This document shows, in pieces, positions 43,087 to 51,478 of a stretch of 62,859 nt of DNA. The stretch is from Phycisphaeraceae bacterium (lineage in GTDB: Bacteria > Planctomycetota > Phycisphaerae > Phycisphaerales > Phycisphaeraceae). The first letter of the stretch is position 1, and the number at the start of each line of letters is the position of its first letter. A model generated the notes under the pieces. The model worked only from the letters and a program-made list of their open reading frames with translations. It was not told the DNA's origin and searched no databases. The DNA lies in NCBI GenBank assembly GCA_020849625.1, contig JADLFV010000022.1, positions 1-62,859 on the forward strand, written 5' to 3'. Both the position numbers and the translations under genes were made by a program.

Positions 43087-43578
43087 ATGAACCCGATCAA
43101 TCCCCACTCGGTAGATTTTCACAGCACCGTGCCCTTTGAGACGTCGCGTATCCATGCGGTGGCGATGTATTGCAGTGACGGCCGCTTCGGCGAGCAATGC
43201 GACGAGTTTCTGCAACAGGGGCTGGGCCTGCCGCGCTACGATCGCCTGGCGGTGCCGGGGGGGCCGGCCTGCCTGGCGGGCTACGACACCACCCATCGCC
43301 AGGAAGAGGGGCTGATCGAGGAGATCAAATTTCTGATCCAGGTGCACGGGCTGGCCCGAGTGGTGCTGATCGCGCATCAGGGTTGTGCGTTCTACACCGA
43401 ATTTCTCAGATTTCAGATGGATGAGCTACTGGCCCACCAATGTGAAGACCTGACCAAAGCGGTGCGCAGGGTGCAGGAGATCGACCACCGCCTGAGCGTC
43501 GAGCCTTACTTCGCCCTGCGCAGTGAACAGACCGTCCACTTCCGCAAACTGGCGGATCTACAGAGCGACCTTGGCTGA
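43087..43578 (+). CDS. Beta-carbonic-anhydrase-like protein
   Basis: 163 residues from ATG 43087. The zinc-site pattern of the beta-carbonic anhydrase fold is visible: C-S-D-G-R in [12 protein letters not shown] (like CxDxR) and H-Q-G-C in [16 protein letters not shown] (like HxxC). [14 protein letters not shown] lies between. The length is shorter than in classical enzymes (about 200), so catalysis is likely but not certain; some short homologues are of unknown function. There is no signal peptide. It lies 151 nt before cydA, which has its own promoter. Confidence 0.65.
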   Translation: MNPINPHSVDFHSTVPFETSRIHAVAMYCSDGRFGEQCDEFLQQGLGLPRYDRLAVPGGPACLAGYDTTHRQEEGLIEEIKFLIQVHGLARVVLIAHQGCAFYTEFLRFQMDELLAHQCEDLTKAVRRVQEIDHRLSVEPYFALRSEQTVHFRKLADLQSDLG

Positions 43579-43666
43579 TTGGGCCGGCAGCGATGCGGGC
43601 TGGCTGAGATCAATTTTCAAAATTCAGCAGACTGCCGCGCACATCGCAACTCCCGGGTGCGGCGAA

Positions 43667-43695
43667 TTCGCAAAAAATGGGAACGTTCGTATCAT
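43667..43695 (+). promoter_or_regulatory. Sigma-70-like promoter of cydAB
   Basis: TTCGCA (43667-43672, 4 of 6) and TATCAT (43690-43695, 5 of 6) are spaced by 17 nt. The transcript would have a leader of about 30 nt with AGGGAG before the cydA ATG at 43730. No inverted repeat of FNR or Fur type was noticed. Confidence 0.45.
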
Positions 43696-43729
43696 AAGCC
43701 TTGATCCCCATGCACAGGGAGCAAGCGCG

Positions 43730-45268
43730 ATGGACCTTGACGTCGTTCTCCTGTCTCGAATTCAGTTCGCCCTGACCATCATGTTTCATTATCTGTTCCC
43801 CCCGTTGACCATCGGGATGGGACTGATCCTGGTTTATCTGGACGGTCGCTGGCTCGTGACGCGCGATGATCTGTATCGTTCGGCAGCCAAGTTCTGGACG
43901 GGGTTGTTCGCGCTCAACTTCGCCATCGGCGTGGCCACCGGCATCGTGATGGAGTTTCAGTTCGGCACCAACTGGGCGACCTACTCGCGCTTCGTGGGCG
44001 ATGTGTTCGGCGCGGCGCTGGCGGCTGAGGGCATCTTCGCGTTCTTTTTAGAGAGCGGCTTCCTGGCGGTGCTGGTGTTTGGCTGGGATCGCGTCGGGCC
44101 GCGCATGCACTTCTTTTCCACCTGCATGGTGGCCCTGGGTTCGATCTTCTCCAGCGTGTGGATCGTGGTGGCCAACAGTTGGCAGCAGACCCCGGCTGGT
44201 CATCACGTGGTGCCCCTGCTGGATGAAGCGGGCAACGCGGTGATGAACAACGGCGTACCCGTCATGCGGGCGGAGGTCGTCGATTTCTGGCAGGTGGTGT
44301 TCAACCCCTCCACCGCCCAGCGCCTGTCGCACGTGCTGATCGGCTGCTTCATCATGGGCGCGTTCTTCGTGCTCTCGATCAGCGCCTGGTACATCCTCAA
44401 GAAACGCCACGAGGAGTTCGCACGCCACAGTTTCCGCGGGGCATTGATCCTGGCCACCATCAGTTCCCTGGCGGCTTTGGTCAGCGGCCACTTCAACGCG
44501 GACATGGTCTATGAGCATCAGCCCGCCAAAATGGCCGCGTTCGAGGGCCATTACCAGACCGGCCGCGGCGACCTTTCCCTGTTCGGCATCCCCGACGACG
44601 AAAACGAAACGCTCAAAGGCAAAATCGCCATTCCGGGGGGCCTCAGCTTCCTGCTGCACTTCAACTTCACCGACGAGGTGGCCGGGCTTGACAAGTTCCG
44701 TCCCGAAGATCGCCCGCCCACGCTGATTCCCTTCGCCAGTTATCACCTGATGATCGGCCTGGGCACGTTCTTCATCGTGCTGACGCTGTTCAGTTGCATC
44801 CTGTGGCGCAAGGGCACGCTGTTCAACCATCGCTGGCTGTTGTGGGTGTACGTGCTGAGCGTGCTGGGCGCGGTGGTCGCCAATCAGGCGGGCTGGATCG
44901 CTGCCGAGGTCGGCCGCCAGCCCTGGATCGTGCAGCCGCCGGTGCAGTGGAATGCGGATGGCTCGCTGGTGGTCGGACCCGACGGCTACGTGGCCTACGA
45001 CGATGCCGTGGGCCTGCGCACCGCCGACGCGGTCAGCGTGGCGGTCAGCGGCGAACAGGTGCTCGGCTCGATCGTCATGTTCAGCCTGATCTATCTGCTG
45101 CTGGCCATGGTGTGGATCTTCGTGCTCAACCACAAGATTCAACAAGGCCCGCAACCGCCCTACGCCGCCCCACCGCCCGGCCACGAACGCTTTATCCGCG
45201 CCGCGGCTCAAAGCGCGGAGAAGCACGATTCGATGACAGAAGCGCATGGCGAAGGGGGTGCGGCATGA
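43730..45268 (+). CDS. cydA: Cytochrome bd ubiquinol oxidase subunit I
   Basis: 512 residues, about nine membrane helices. The start [20 protein letters not shown] carries the conserved N-terminal His of the high-spin heme; [29 protein letters not shown] and [20 protein letters not shown] follow, then [15 protein letters not shown] around a Q-loop region. Subunit I binds hemes and quinol and reduces O2 to water with high affinity. The ATG at 43730 has AGGGAG upstream. The stop overlaps cydB (ATGA). Confidence 0.96.
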   Translation: MDLDVVLLSRIQFALTIMFHYLFPPLTIGMGLILVYLDGRWLVTRDDLYRSAAKFWTGLFALNFAIGVATGIVMEFQFGTNWATYSRFVGDVFGAALAAEGIFAFFLESGFLAVLVFGWDRVGPRMHFFSTCMVALGSIFSSVWIVVANSWQQTPAGHHVVPLLDEAGNAVMNNGVPVMRAEVVDFWQVVFNPSTAQRLSHVLIGCFIMGAFFVLSISAWYILKKRHEEFARHSFRGALILATISSLAALVSGHFNADMVYEHQPAKMAAFEGHYQTGRGDLSLFGIPDDENETLKGKIAIPGGLSFLLHFNFTDEVAGLDKFRPEDRPPTLIPFASYHLMIGLGTFFIVLTLFSCILWRKGTLFNHRWLLWVYVLSVLGAVVANQAGWIAAEVGRQPWIVQPPVQWNADGSLVVGPDGYVAYDDAVGLRTADAVSVAVSGEQVLGSIVMFSLIYLLLAMVWIFVLNHKIQQGPQPPYAAPPPGHERFIRAAAQSAEKHDSMTEAHGEGGAA

Positions 45269-46290
45269 CTCACGAAACGCTCATCCTGATCTGGTTTATC
45301 CTTCTGGGCGTGCTGCTGGCCGGCTATGCCGTGCTGGACGGCTTCGACCTGGGCGTGGGCATGCTGCACCTGTTCGTTGGCCGCAACGATCAGCAGCGCC
45401 GCATCGCCATGAACTCCATCGGCCCGCTGTGGGACGGCAACGAAGTGTGGTTGGTCACCTTCGGCGGCGCCATGTTCGCCGCCTTCCGTGAAGCCTATGC
45501 CACCATCTTCAGCGGGTTCTACACCGCTTTCATGCTGCTGCTGTTCGCACTGATCCTGCGCGCGGTGTCCATGGAGTTTCGCAGCAAGCTCACCCCCGGA
45601 ATCTGGCGGACCTGCTGGGACGTGGCGTTCGCACTCGGCTCGTTCCTGGCCACGCTGCTGTTCGGCGTCGCGGTGGGCAACGCCATCTATGGCGTGCCGC
45701 TGGATGCGCAGCACGAGTACACCGGCAACCTGTTCGATCAACTGCACCCCTACGCCCTGCTGGTGGGCGCGCTGGCGGTGACGCTGTTCCTGATGCACGG
45801 GTCGATCTACCTGTATCTTAAGACCGAAGGCGAAATGCAGGATCGCGTCGAGCGCTGGGTCTGGCGCACCTTCGGGCTGTATCTGGTGATGTTCATCTTC
45901 GCCACCATGGTGACCCTGGTGGCAGTGCCCCGCGCGATCGAGAACATCAAGGCCATGCCGTTGCTTTGGGTGATCCCAGCCCTGAACGTGCTGGCCATCG
46001 CCAACATCCCTCGCTCGATGTTCCGCAAACAGCCGGGCTGGGCCTTCATCAGCTCCTGCTGCACGATTCTGGCCCTGGTGTTCCTGCTGGGCTGCGCCAT
46101 CTTCCCCAACATGGTCACCGCCTCCGATCCAACCAACAGCCTGACCATCTACAAGGCCGCCTGCAGCCAGAAAACACTGGGCATCATGCTGATCATCGCC
46201 GTGATCGGCATGCCGTGCGTGATCGCCTACACCGCGGTGATCTACTGGACCTTCCGCGGCAAAGTGCAGATCGGCGAACACAGCTACTAG
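45265..46290 (+). CDS. cydB: Cytochrome bd ubiquinol oxidase subunit II
   Basis: 341 residues, about eight membrane helices. Conserved segments [40 protein letters not shown] and [20 protein letters not shown] are diagnostic. Subunit II scaffolds the heme subunit in the inner membrane. The ATG is inside the ATGA overlap with cydA, so the two are translationally coupled. No cydX-like small ORF was identified. The stop TAG overlaps by its last base an 18-bp perfect hairpin at 46,290-46,349. Confidence 0.96.
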   Translation: MTHETLILIWFILLGVLLAGYAVLDGFDLGVGMLHLFVGRNDQQRRIAMNSIGPLWDGNEVWLVTFGGAMFAAFREAYATIFSGFYTAFMLLLFALILRAVSMEFRSKLTPGIWRTCWDVAFALGSFLATLLFGVAVGNAIYGVPLDAQHEYTGNLFDQLHPYALLVGALAVTLFLMHGSIYLYLKTEGEMQDRVERWVWRTFGLYLVMFIFATMVTLVAVPRAIENIKAMPLLWVIPALNVLAIANIPRSMFRKQPGWAFISSCCTILALVFLLGCAIFPNMVTASDPTNSLTIYKAACSQKTLGIMLIIAVIGMPCVIAYTAVIYWTFRGKVQIGEHSY

Positions 46291-46349
46291 CCGCTTGCGG
46301 CTTCGCGAAACGCCACAACGTCGGACGGTTGCGCGAAGCCGCAAGCGGC
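46290..46349. terminator. 18-bp perfect hairpin between cydB and the zinc-ribbon gene
   Basis: GCCGCTTGCGGCTTCGCG (46290-46307) pairs perfectly with 46332-46349 around a 24-nt loop. It sits between convergent genes, starting in the cydB stop codon and ending 5 nt before the other stop. It is a likely bidirectional terminator without T-runs. Confidence 0.7.
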
Positions 46350-46354
46350 CGCGC

Positions 46355-47434
46355 TCACGCGAAGATCGACCACACCGTCAAGAACAGGAAGAACAGGATC
46401 GCCAGTGGCAGCGGAAACACCAGCAGCCACATGACGAAACCTTCCAGCGTCTCCATATCGAACAGCCACACGCACAGGAGAATGTAGCTGATCGCGCTCA
46501 CCATCAGGCGCATGATCAGCCCGATCATGCCCAATCCAAGTCCGCTGGATATCATCACCAGCAGCGACGCGAACACATCGCTGATCATGGCGGAGAATAG
46601 AGCCAATGCCAGCAGTTTCAGCAGCGCCACCCCCAGCGTGCCGAAGCTTGACCCGAACCACCGCGCCACCAGAAAAATCGCCAGCAGCATCAGCGGAAAC
46701 TGGATGATCAGGCGCACCGAGGCGTACACCAGCATGAACGCCACGCGGGTCAGGGAAATACTGTGCGAAGGCGGACTGGGTGCCGGCATTCCCATGGCCT
46801 GGGCATAACGCTGCTGATACTTGAAGTCGCGGTCCTTGAGAATATTCTGGGTGATCGTGTCCAACGCGATGCTGTTAAACAGGATGCCCAGCAGAGCGGT
46901 CCCCGTCAGCACCAGGGGAATCAGGTAATCCAAACGCATGCGGCGGCGTTCGTCTTCCTCCAGGTGGACCGTCGTCATGCTCTGCTGTGCCAGCGTTGCT
47001 GCGTATGCCCCCAGCCCGGCCAGCGCCGATGCGCCCGCTTCCGCTGCCGATGAAGATGTAACAGCCGCCGCTGCGCCGACCTGCGTGTCGATACGTGCGC
47101 CCTTCTCCACGTGGTAGCCGCAGTTGACGCAGATTACCGCACCGGTTTTGAGCTTGCTGTTGCAGTTGGGGCAGTTGCTCGGCGTCGCGCGCGCAGCCGC
47201 GGTCTGTTTGCCGGGGGCGCTGCGGCTGTCGCTGTCGGACTCGGCCAGATCGTAGGTTTTGTCCGCATCCTTGAGCAGCCCGCCGATCGGCTCGATGGCG
47301 CCGCCGGGCTGTTGCGGCAGGCGCATCACCTGTTGGCAGGCGGGGCACTTGACCTTGCGCCCGGCAAGCTGCGGCGACCAGGCGAAGCGCTGCGCGCAGT
47401 TGGGGCAGGTCAACGCTCTGGTCGGTTCAGTCAT
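46355..47434 (-). CDS. Zinc-ribbon membrane protein
   Basis: 359 residues. An N-terminal MJ0042-type ribbon (LTCPNCAQRFAWSPQLAGRK, VKCPACQQV) is followed by an acidic/Ser linker, a second ribbon (NCPNCNSKLKTGAVICVNCG) and then about six hydrophobic segments from LIPLVLTGTALLGILFNSIA to LAILFFLFLTVWSIF. The ribbons should lie in the cytoplasm and bind Zn. Such proteins are frequent in planctomycetes; function unknown. It is a paralogue of the gene just upstream, which shares both ribbons and the LLKD linker phrase. Confidence 0.75.
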   Translation of the reverse strand: MTEPTRALTCPNCAQRFAWSPQLAGRKVKCPACQQVMRLPQQPGGAIEPIGGLLKDADKTYDLAESDSDSRSAPGKQTAAARATPSNCPNCNSKLKTGAVICVNCGYHVEKGARIDTQVGAAAAVTSSSAAEAGASALAGLGAYAATLAQQSMTTVHLEEDERRRMRLDYLIPLVLTGTALLGILFNSIALDTITQNILKDRDFKYQQRYAQAMGMPAPSPPSHSISLTRVAFMLVYASVRLIIQFPLMLLAIFLVARWFGSSFGTLGVALLKLLALALFSAMISDVFASLLVMISSGLGLGMIGLIMRLMVSAISYILLCVWLFDMETLEGFVMWLLVFPLPLAILFFLFLTVWSIFA

Positions 47435-47467
47435 AACGTGCTCACCCCCGTATCAGGTGCCGATGAA

Positions 47468-48133
47468 TCAGATGATCTCGAACGTGCGCAGGGTGATGAA
47501 CGCCGCCACGCCCAGGATGGCCAGCGAGAAAGCCAGCATGACCATCTTCATGATGCGCTGGCGCTTCATCCGCTTCTGCTCCTCATCCTGGCGATCGGCG
47601 TCCTTCTGGTACTGAGCGGTCAGGCTGGAGTATGCGCCGGCGCTGAGCGAGGCCATGTCGGCGGAAGACTTGGCATCCACCTGGTCCCTGGCTGCCTGGC
47701 GGCTCTTCTTGTCGGCCCTGCCGCCCGAGCCCATCGCGGTGTTGATCTTTTTACCTTCCGCGATGTTGTAGCCGCAGTTGATGCAGAGCACCGCGCCGGG
47801 CTTGAGTTTGCTGTTGCAGGAGGGGCAGTTGGTCGGAGCCGCGGCTTTGGTGGCGACGCGGCCGGCGTTGGCGTCCATGTGAACGTCTTCGACGTCTGAA
47901 TCGGACAGAGACAGTTCGTAAGCGCCTTGCGAGGCCTCGTTGAGCTTCTTGAGGTCCTGCTTGTCCTTGAGCAGGCCGCCGACCGCTTCGAACTTGCCGT
48001 CGCCGCTCTTGGGCATGCGCAACGGTTGCTGGCAGCCGGTGCAGGTGACCTTGCGGCCGGCCAGTTTCGGCTTCCATTTGAACAGCTTGCCGCAATTGGG
48101 ACAGGAGATCAGCGGTGTGGAAGACTCAGCCAT
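47468..48133 (-). CDS. Zinc-ribbon membrane-tail protein
   Basis: 221 residues from ATG 48133. Two zinc ribbons, ISCPNCGKLFKWKPKLAGRK with VTCTGCQQP and later NCPSCNSKLKPGAVLCINCG, match those of the downstream paralogue. Instead of many helices it has a charged helix (RQDEEQKRMKRQRIMKMVML) and one C-terminal membrane segment (AFSLAILGVAAFITL), so it is probably tail-anchored with the ribbons in the cytoplasm. The two genes are 33 nt apart and likely cotranscribed. Function unknown. Confidence 0.72.
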   Translation of the reverse strand: MAESSTPLISCPNCGKLFKWKPKLAGRKVTCTGCQQPLRMPKSGDGKFEAVGGLLKDKQDLKKLNEASQGAYELSLSDSDVEDVHMDANAGRVATKAAAPTNCPSCNSKLKPGAVLCINCGYNIAEGKKINTAMGSGGRADKKSRQAARDQVDAKSSADMASLSAGAYSSLTAQYQKDADRQDEEQKRMKRQRIMKMVMLAFSLAILGVAAFITLRTFEII

Positions 48134-48232
48134 GGATCGGTTTCTCACGAGCGAGGGAGGCTGCACATTCTAACGTCAACTTTGAGAACGGGGCAAGGTC
48201 CGCTGCCGCCACGCGGCCGACCGCCCATCTGT

Positions 48233-48238
48233 TATCAT
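48233..48238 (+). promoter_or_regulatory. -10 box TATCAT of the DegT gene
   Basis: TATCAT ends 9 nt before the ATG at 48248 with no Shine-Dalgarno sequence between (CTTGCGCCC). It fits the leaderless pattern, though spacing is at the long end and no -35 box is clear. Confidence 0.4.
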
Positions 48239-48247
48239 CTTGCGCCC

Positions 48248-49360
48248 ATGAGCGTTCCACTGCTGGATTTGTCGGCGCAGCACGCGGCTTTAATGCCCAA
48301 ACTGCGGGATGTTTTCGAAAGGGTCGTCGAGTCGGGCCAGTTCATCATGGGCCCCTTCCTCGAGCAGTTCGAGCAACAGTTCGCCAAGTTCGTCGGCGTC
48401 AAGCACGCCATCGGCGTCAGCAGCGGCACCGACGCCCTGCTGGTGGCCATGATGGCACTGGGCATCGGGCCCGGCGATGAGGTGATCACCACCCCCTTCA
48501 CCTTTTTCGCCACGGCCGGCTCCATCGCCCGCCTCGGCGCCAAGCCCGTCTTCGTCGATATCCTCCCCCGCACGTACAACATCGACCCCGAACAGGTCGA
48601 GGCAGCCATCACCGATCGCACGCGGGCCATCATGCCGGTGCACCTGTTCGGATTGTCCTGCCGCATGATCGACCTGGGCAAGATCGCCCGCAAGCACAAT
48701 CTGCCCATCATCGAGGATGCCGCCCAGGCCTGCGGCGCCAGGCACAAGAGCAAACGGGTCGGCTCCATGGGCAAGGTCGGCTGCTTCAGCTTCTATCCCA
48801 CCAAGACCCTGCCCGGGCTGGGTGACGGCGGCGCGGTGACCACCGATGACGATGAGCTGGCCGCCCGCATGCGATATCTGCGCAACCACGGCGCCGACAA
48901 GCCCGAGCACTTCCCCCTGGTCGGCGGCAACTTCCGCCTCGACGCCCTGCAGGCTGCCATGCTCAGCATCAAGCTGCCGCTGCTGGACGGCTGGATCGAG
49001 CAGCGCCAGGCCCAGGCCGAGCGCTACGAGCACGCCTTCGATGAGTTGCCGCTGGGCACGCCCTTCATCGCGGAGGATCGCTACCACGCTTTCAACCAGT
49101 ACACCGTGCGCGTGCACGGCGGCAGCCGCGACAAGCTGCGCGATCACCTGGCGGCCGACGGCATCGGCAGCCGCGTCTACTATCCCTCGCCGCTGCACCT
49201 GCAGCCCTGCTTCAAAAATCTGGGCCATCGGCCCGGCTCGTTCCCCCATGCCGAGGAAGCCGCCGCCGAGGTGCTCAGCATTCCCTGCTTCCCCGAGCTG
49301 ACCCGCGATCAACAGGATCAGGTCATCGCCAGCATCCGTCACTTCTTCCGACCGGAATGA
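48248..49360 (+). CDS. DegT/DnrJ/EryC1/StrS-family sugar aminotransferase
   Basis: 370 residues. PLP-enzyme motifs: VSSGTDALLVAMMALGIGPG, DEVITTPFTFFATAGSIARL, IEDAAQACGA with the cofactor Asp, and CFSFYPTKTLPGLGDGGAV with the Schiff-base Lys in PTKTL. It probably transfers an amino group to a UDP- or dTDP-keto sugar for surface polysaccharide. Other nucleotide-sugar genes are not next to it, so the product is unknown. It is followed by the MlaF-like gene, with no terminator between. Confidence 0.9.
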   Translation: MSVPLLDLSAQHAALMPKLRDVFERVVESGQFIMGPFLEQFEQQFAKFVGVKHAIGVSSGTDALLVAMMALGIGPGDEVITTPFTFFATAGSIARLGAKPVFVDILPRTYNIDPEQVEAAITDRTRAIMPVHLFGLSCRMIDLGKIARKHNLPIIEDAAQACGARHKSKRVGSMGKVGCFSFYPTKTLPGLGDGGAVTTDDDELAARMRYLRNHGADKPEHFPLVGGNFRLDALQAAMLSIKLPLLDGWIEQRQAQAERYEHAFDELPLGTPFIAEDRYHAFNQYTVRVHGGSRDKLRDHLAADGIGSRVYYPSPLHLQPCFKNLGHRPGSFPHAEEAAAEVLSIPCFPELTRDQQDQVIASIRHFFRPE

Positions 49361-49487
49361 TCGCTTGAACCCGACAGGCGCACATCCCGCCCCCGGAAGT
49401 GGTAAGCCCGCCGTTGCGAGCGCAGCGAGCTACGGCGTGATCCCCGCCCCTGGAAGCACTTCCGCAAGCGCCGCCGCCGCGCAGGCC

Positions 49488-50258
49488 ATGGTGCGCCTGG
49501 TCAACGTCAGCAAGAGCTTCGGCTCCCTGCGCGTGCTGGAGAATGTCTCGCTCGACATCTACCGCGGGCAGACCACCGTCATCATCGGGCCGTCCGGCAC
49601 GGGTAAAAGCGTGCTGCTGAAGCACATCGTCGGCCTGCTGCTGCCGGATCAAGGCGAAGTCTATTTCGAGCACCACCGCGTCGATCAGCTCAATCAGCAG
49701 CAGATGGTCGAAGTCCGCAAGCAGATCGGATTTCTCTTCCAGATGGGCGCCCTGTTCGACTCGCTGACCGTCGAGGCCAACGTCGCCTTTCCGCTGATCG
49801 AGCACACGACCCTCAATGCCCGGCAGCGGGCGGAGCGGGTCGATCGCGTGCTGAAGATGGTGGGCCTGGCGGGCCTGCAGTCCAAGATGCCCGGCGACCT
49901 GTCCGGCGGGCAGCGCAAGCGGGTGGCGCTGGCCCGCGCCATCGTGCTCGAGCCGTCGCTGGTGCTCTATGACGAGCCGACCACCGGGCTGGACCCCATC
50001 CGCGCCGATGTGATCAACGAACTGATCATCGCCCTGAGCCGCAAGATGGGCATCACCAGCATCGCGGTGACCCACGACATCGCCAGCGCCAACAAGATTG
50101 CCGACCGCATGGTGTTGCTTTACGATGGCCGCATCGTCTGCGACGGCGACCCGGGCAGCTTCGCCCGCACCGACAACCCCCTGGTTCGCCGCTTCATCGA
50201 AGGCCAGGCCGACCAGGACGATCTGGACCGCATTCGTGAGGGATTCAAAGGAGCGTAG
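49488..50258 (+). CDS. mlaF: MlaF-like ABC transporter ATPase
   Basis: 256 residues from ATG 49488, which begins at the ABC domain (MVRLVNVSKSFGSLRVLENV); an in-frame TTG at 49365 would add a Pro/Ala/Ser-rich extension made of repeat-like DNA and is less likely. Walker A is GPSGTGKSVLL, the signature LSGGQRKRVALARA and Walker B VLYDEPTTGLDP. QIGFLFQMGALFDSLTVEAN is typical of Mla-type ATPases. With MlaD it should move phospholipid between membranes. The permease MlaE is not in this operon. Confidence 0.88.
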   Translation: MVRLVNVSKSFGSLRVLENVSLDIYRGQTTVIIGPSGTGKSVLLKHIVGLLLPDQGEVYFEHHRVDQLNQQQMVEVRKQIGFLFQMGALFDSLTVEANVAFPLIEHTTLNARQRAERVDRVLKMVGLAGLQSKMPGDLSGGQRKRVALARAIVLEPSLVLYDEPTTGLDPIRADVINELIIALSRKMGITSIAVTHDIASANKIADRMVLLYDGRIVCDGDPGSFARTDNPLVRRFIEGQADQDDLDRIREGFKGA

Positions 50259-50347
50259 GAGTGAGTTTCGAGTTTCAAGTTTCGAGTTCTTCGTGTCGGC
50301 AACGCAGCAGAACACTCGAAACTTGAAACTCGAAACTCGAAACTGAA
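50258..50347. repeat. Paired inverted 7-nt-period repeat (GAGTTTC type)
   Basis: The left arm (50263-50297) of GAGTTTC/AAGTTTC heptamers and the right arm (50312-50344) of GAAACTT/GAAACTC heptamers pair almost fully around a 14-nt loop. The element fills the 92-nt gap between the mlaF and mlaD-like genes of one operon, where it could control the ratio of the two proteins. Confidence 0.88.
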
Positions 50348-50350
50348 ACC

Positions 50351-51322
50351 ATGAACGAACGACGCCAGAACATGGCCGTGGGACTGACCACACTGCTGGG
50401 CATCGGCGGGCTGATCTTTCTGCTGCTGCTGTTCGGCTATCTGCCCGACATCATCCGCGGCGGCTACCTGGTGGAGGTGGAGTTGAACCAGGCGCCGGGC
50501 CTCAACCCCGGCGGCATCGTCACCTACCGCGGCCTCGAGGTCGGCGTCGTCAAAAAAGTCCAGCTCAAAACGCCGCCCGCCATCGGCGTCGTCGCCACCC
50601 TCAACATCAACGAGGGCATCAAACTGCCCGCCAACGTCGCCGCCGTGCTCGAAGGCTCCGTCTTCGGCACCAACGCCCAGCTCGCGCTCTACGCTGACCT
50701 CTGGCCCGAAACCAACGGCCCCCTGACGCTGCTGCCCACCGATGGCTCAGCCGTCATCAGCGGCAGCAGTTCCTCGGCCGTGGAAACCTTCGCCGAATTG
50801 ACCAGTCAGATCAAGACGCTGTCGGACGAGTGGACGCTGGTCGGCCGCAACCTCAACGCCCTGCTTGAGCTGCGCGACCCCGAGGCCGTGGACCAGGGTG
50901 ACCTGCTGGCCAACGCCTCCACCGTCATCATCCGTCTCGATCAGCGTTTGGCCGAACTCAAGCAGGTCATGGCCGGGGTCGATCGTTACGTCAACGATGA
51001 GCAACTCCTGGCTGACTTCAAAGCCACCGCCGCCAACACCCGCGACCTGACCGGCAAGCTCAGCGAGCAGTTGCCGCAGGATATCGCCGCTCTGCGTCAG
51101 CGCTACGTCGCTCTGGCTGACGATCTTTCCGCGGCCGTGGCCAGCGCCAAAGGCGCGATCGACGCCGCCCGCCAGCCCGACGGCACGCTCGGCAAAATGC
51201 TGGTCGATCCCAGCCTCTACGACAACATGAACGACACCTTCATCCGCCTGCAGACCGCTATTGACGAGATGCGCCTGCTAGTCGAAAAATGGAAATCCGA
51301 AGGCCTGCCGGTGCGGTTTTAG
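50351..51322 (+). CDS. MlaD-family (MCE domain) protein
   Basis: 323 residues. A short cytoplasmic start is followed by one membrane helix (VGLTTLLGIGGLIFLLLLFG) and an MCE domain (GYLVEVELNQAPGLNPGGIV, TYRGLEVGVVKKVQL, AAVLEGSVFGTNAQLALYAD). The C-terminal half is helical with a long coiled-coil region (TVIIRLDQRLAELKQVMAGV, AALRQRYVALADDLSAAVAS), as in other tethered MCE proteins. It should bind lipid in the periplasm and work with the preceding ATPase. Confidence 0.88.
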   Translation: MNERRQNMAVGLTTLLGIGGLIFLLLLFGYLPDIIRGGYLVEVELNQAPGLNPGGIVTYRGLEVGVVKKVQLKTPPAIGVVATLNINEGIKLPANVAAVLEGSVFGTNAQLALYADLWPETNGPLTLLPTDGSAVISGSSSSAVETFAELTSQIKTLSDEWTLVGRNLNALLELRDPEAVDQGDLLANASTVIIRLDQRLAELKQVMAGVDRYVNDEQLLADFKATAANTRDLTGKLSEQLPQDIAALRQRYVALADDLSAAVASAKGAIDAARQPDGTLGKMLVDPSLYDNMNDTFIRLQTAIDEMRLLVEKWKSEGLPVRF

Positions 51323-51478
51323 GATCGGGTATCGGGTATCGGGTGTCGGGGTTCGGTCTTTGCCAAGTGCCTTTGATGGAAGTCCGGCTGATGCCGTAGA
51401 ATCCTGTGCTGTCCCTTATTTCGTTGAGGCTCCGTATCTGTAATCCGATACCCGATACCCGAACCCCGATACCCGATG
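51323..51478. repeat. Paired inverted 7-nt-period repeat (CGGGTAT type)
   Basis: The left arm (51323-51356) of CGGGTAT/CGGGTGT heptamers pairs with the right arm (51445-51477, CCGATACCCGATACCCGAAC and on) across an 88-nt spacer. The ATG of the next gene at 51476 is made by the last repeat unit plus one base, so the repeat supplies the start codon. Confidence 0.88.

Noticed and set aside
49365-49487. A longer MlaF-like protein starting at TTG 49365
   Set aside because: The extra residues come from Pro/Ala/Ser-coding repeat-like DNA and ABC domains begin naturally at 49488.
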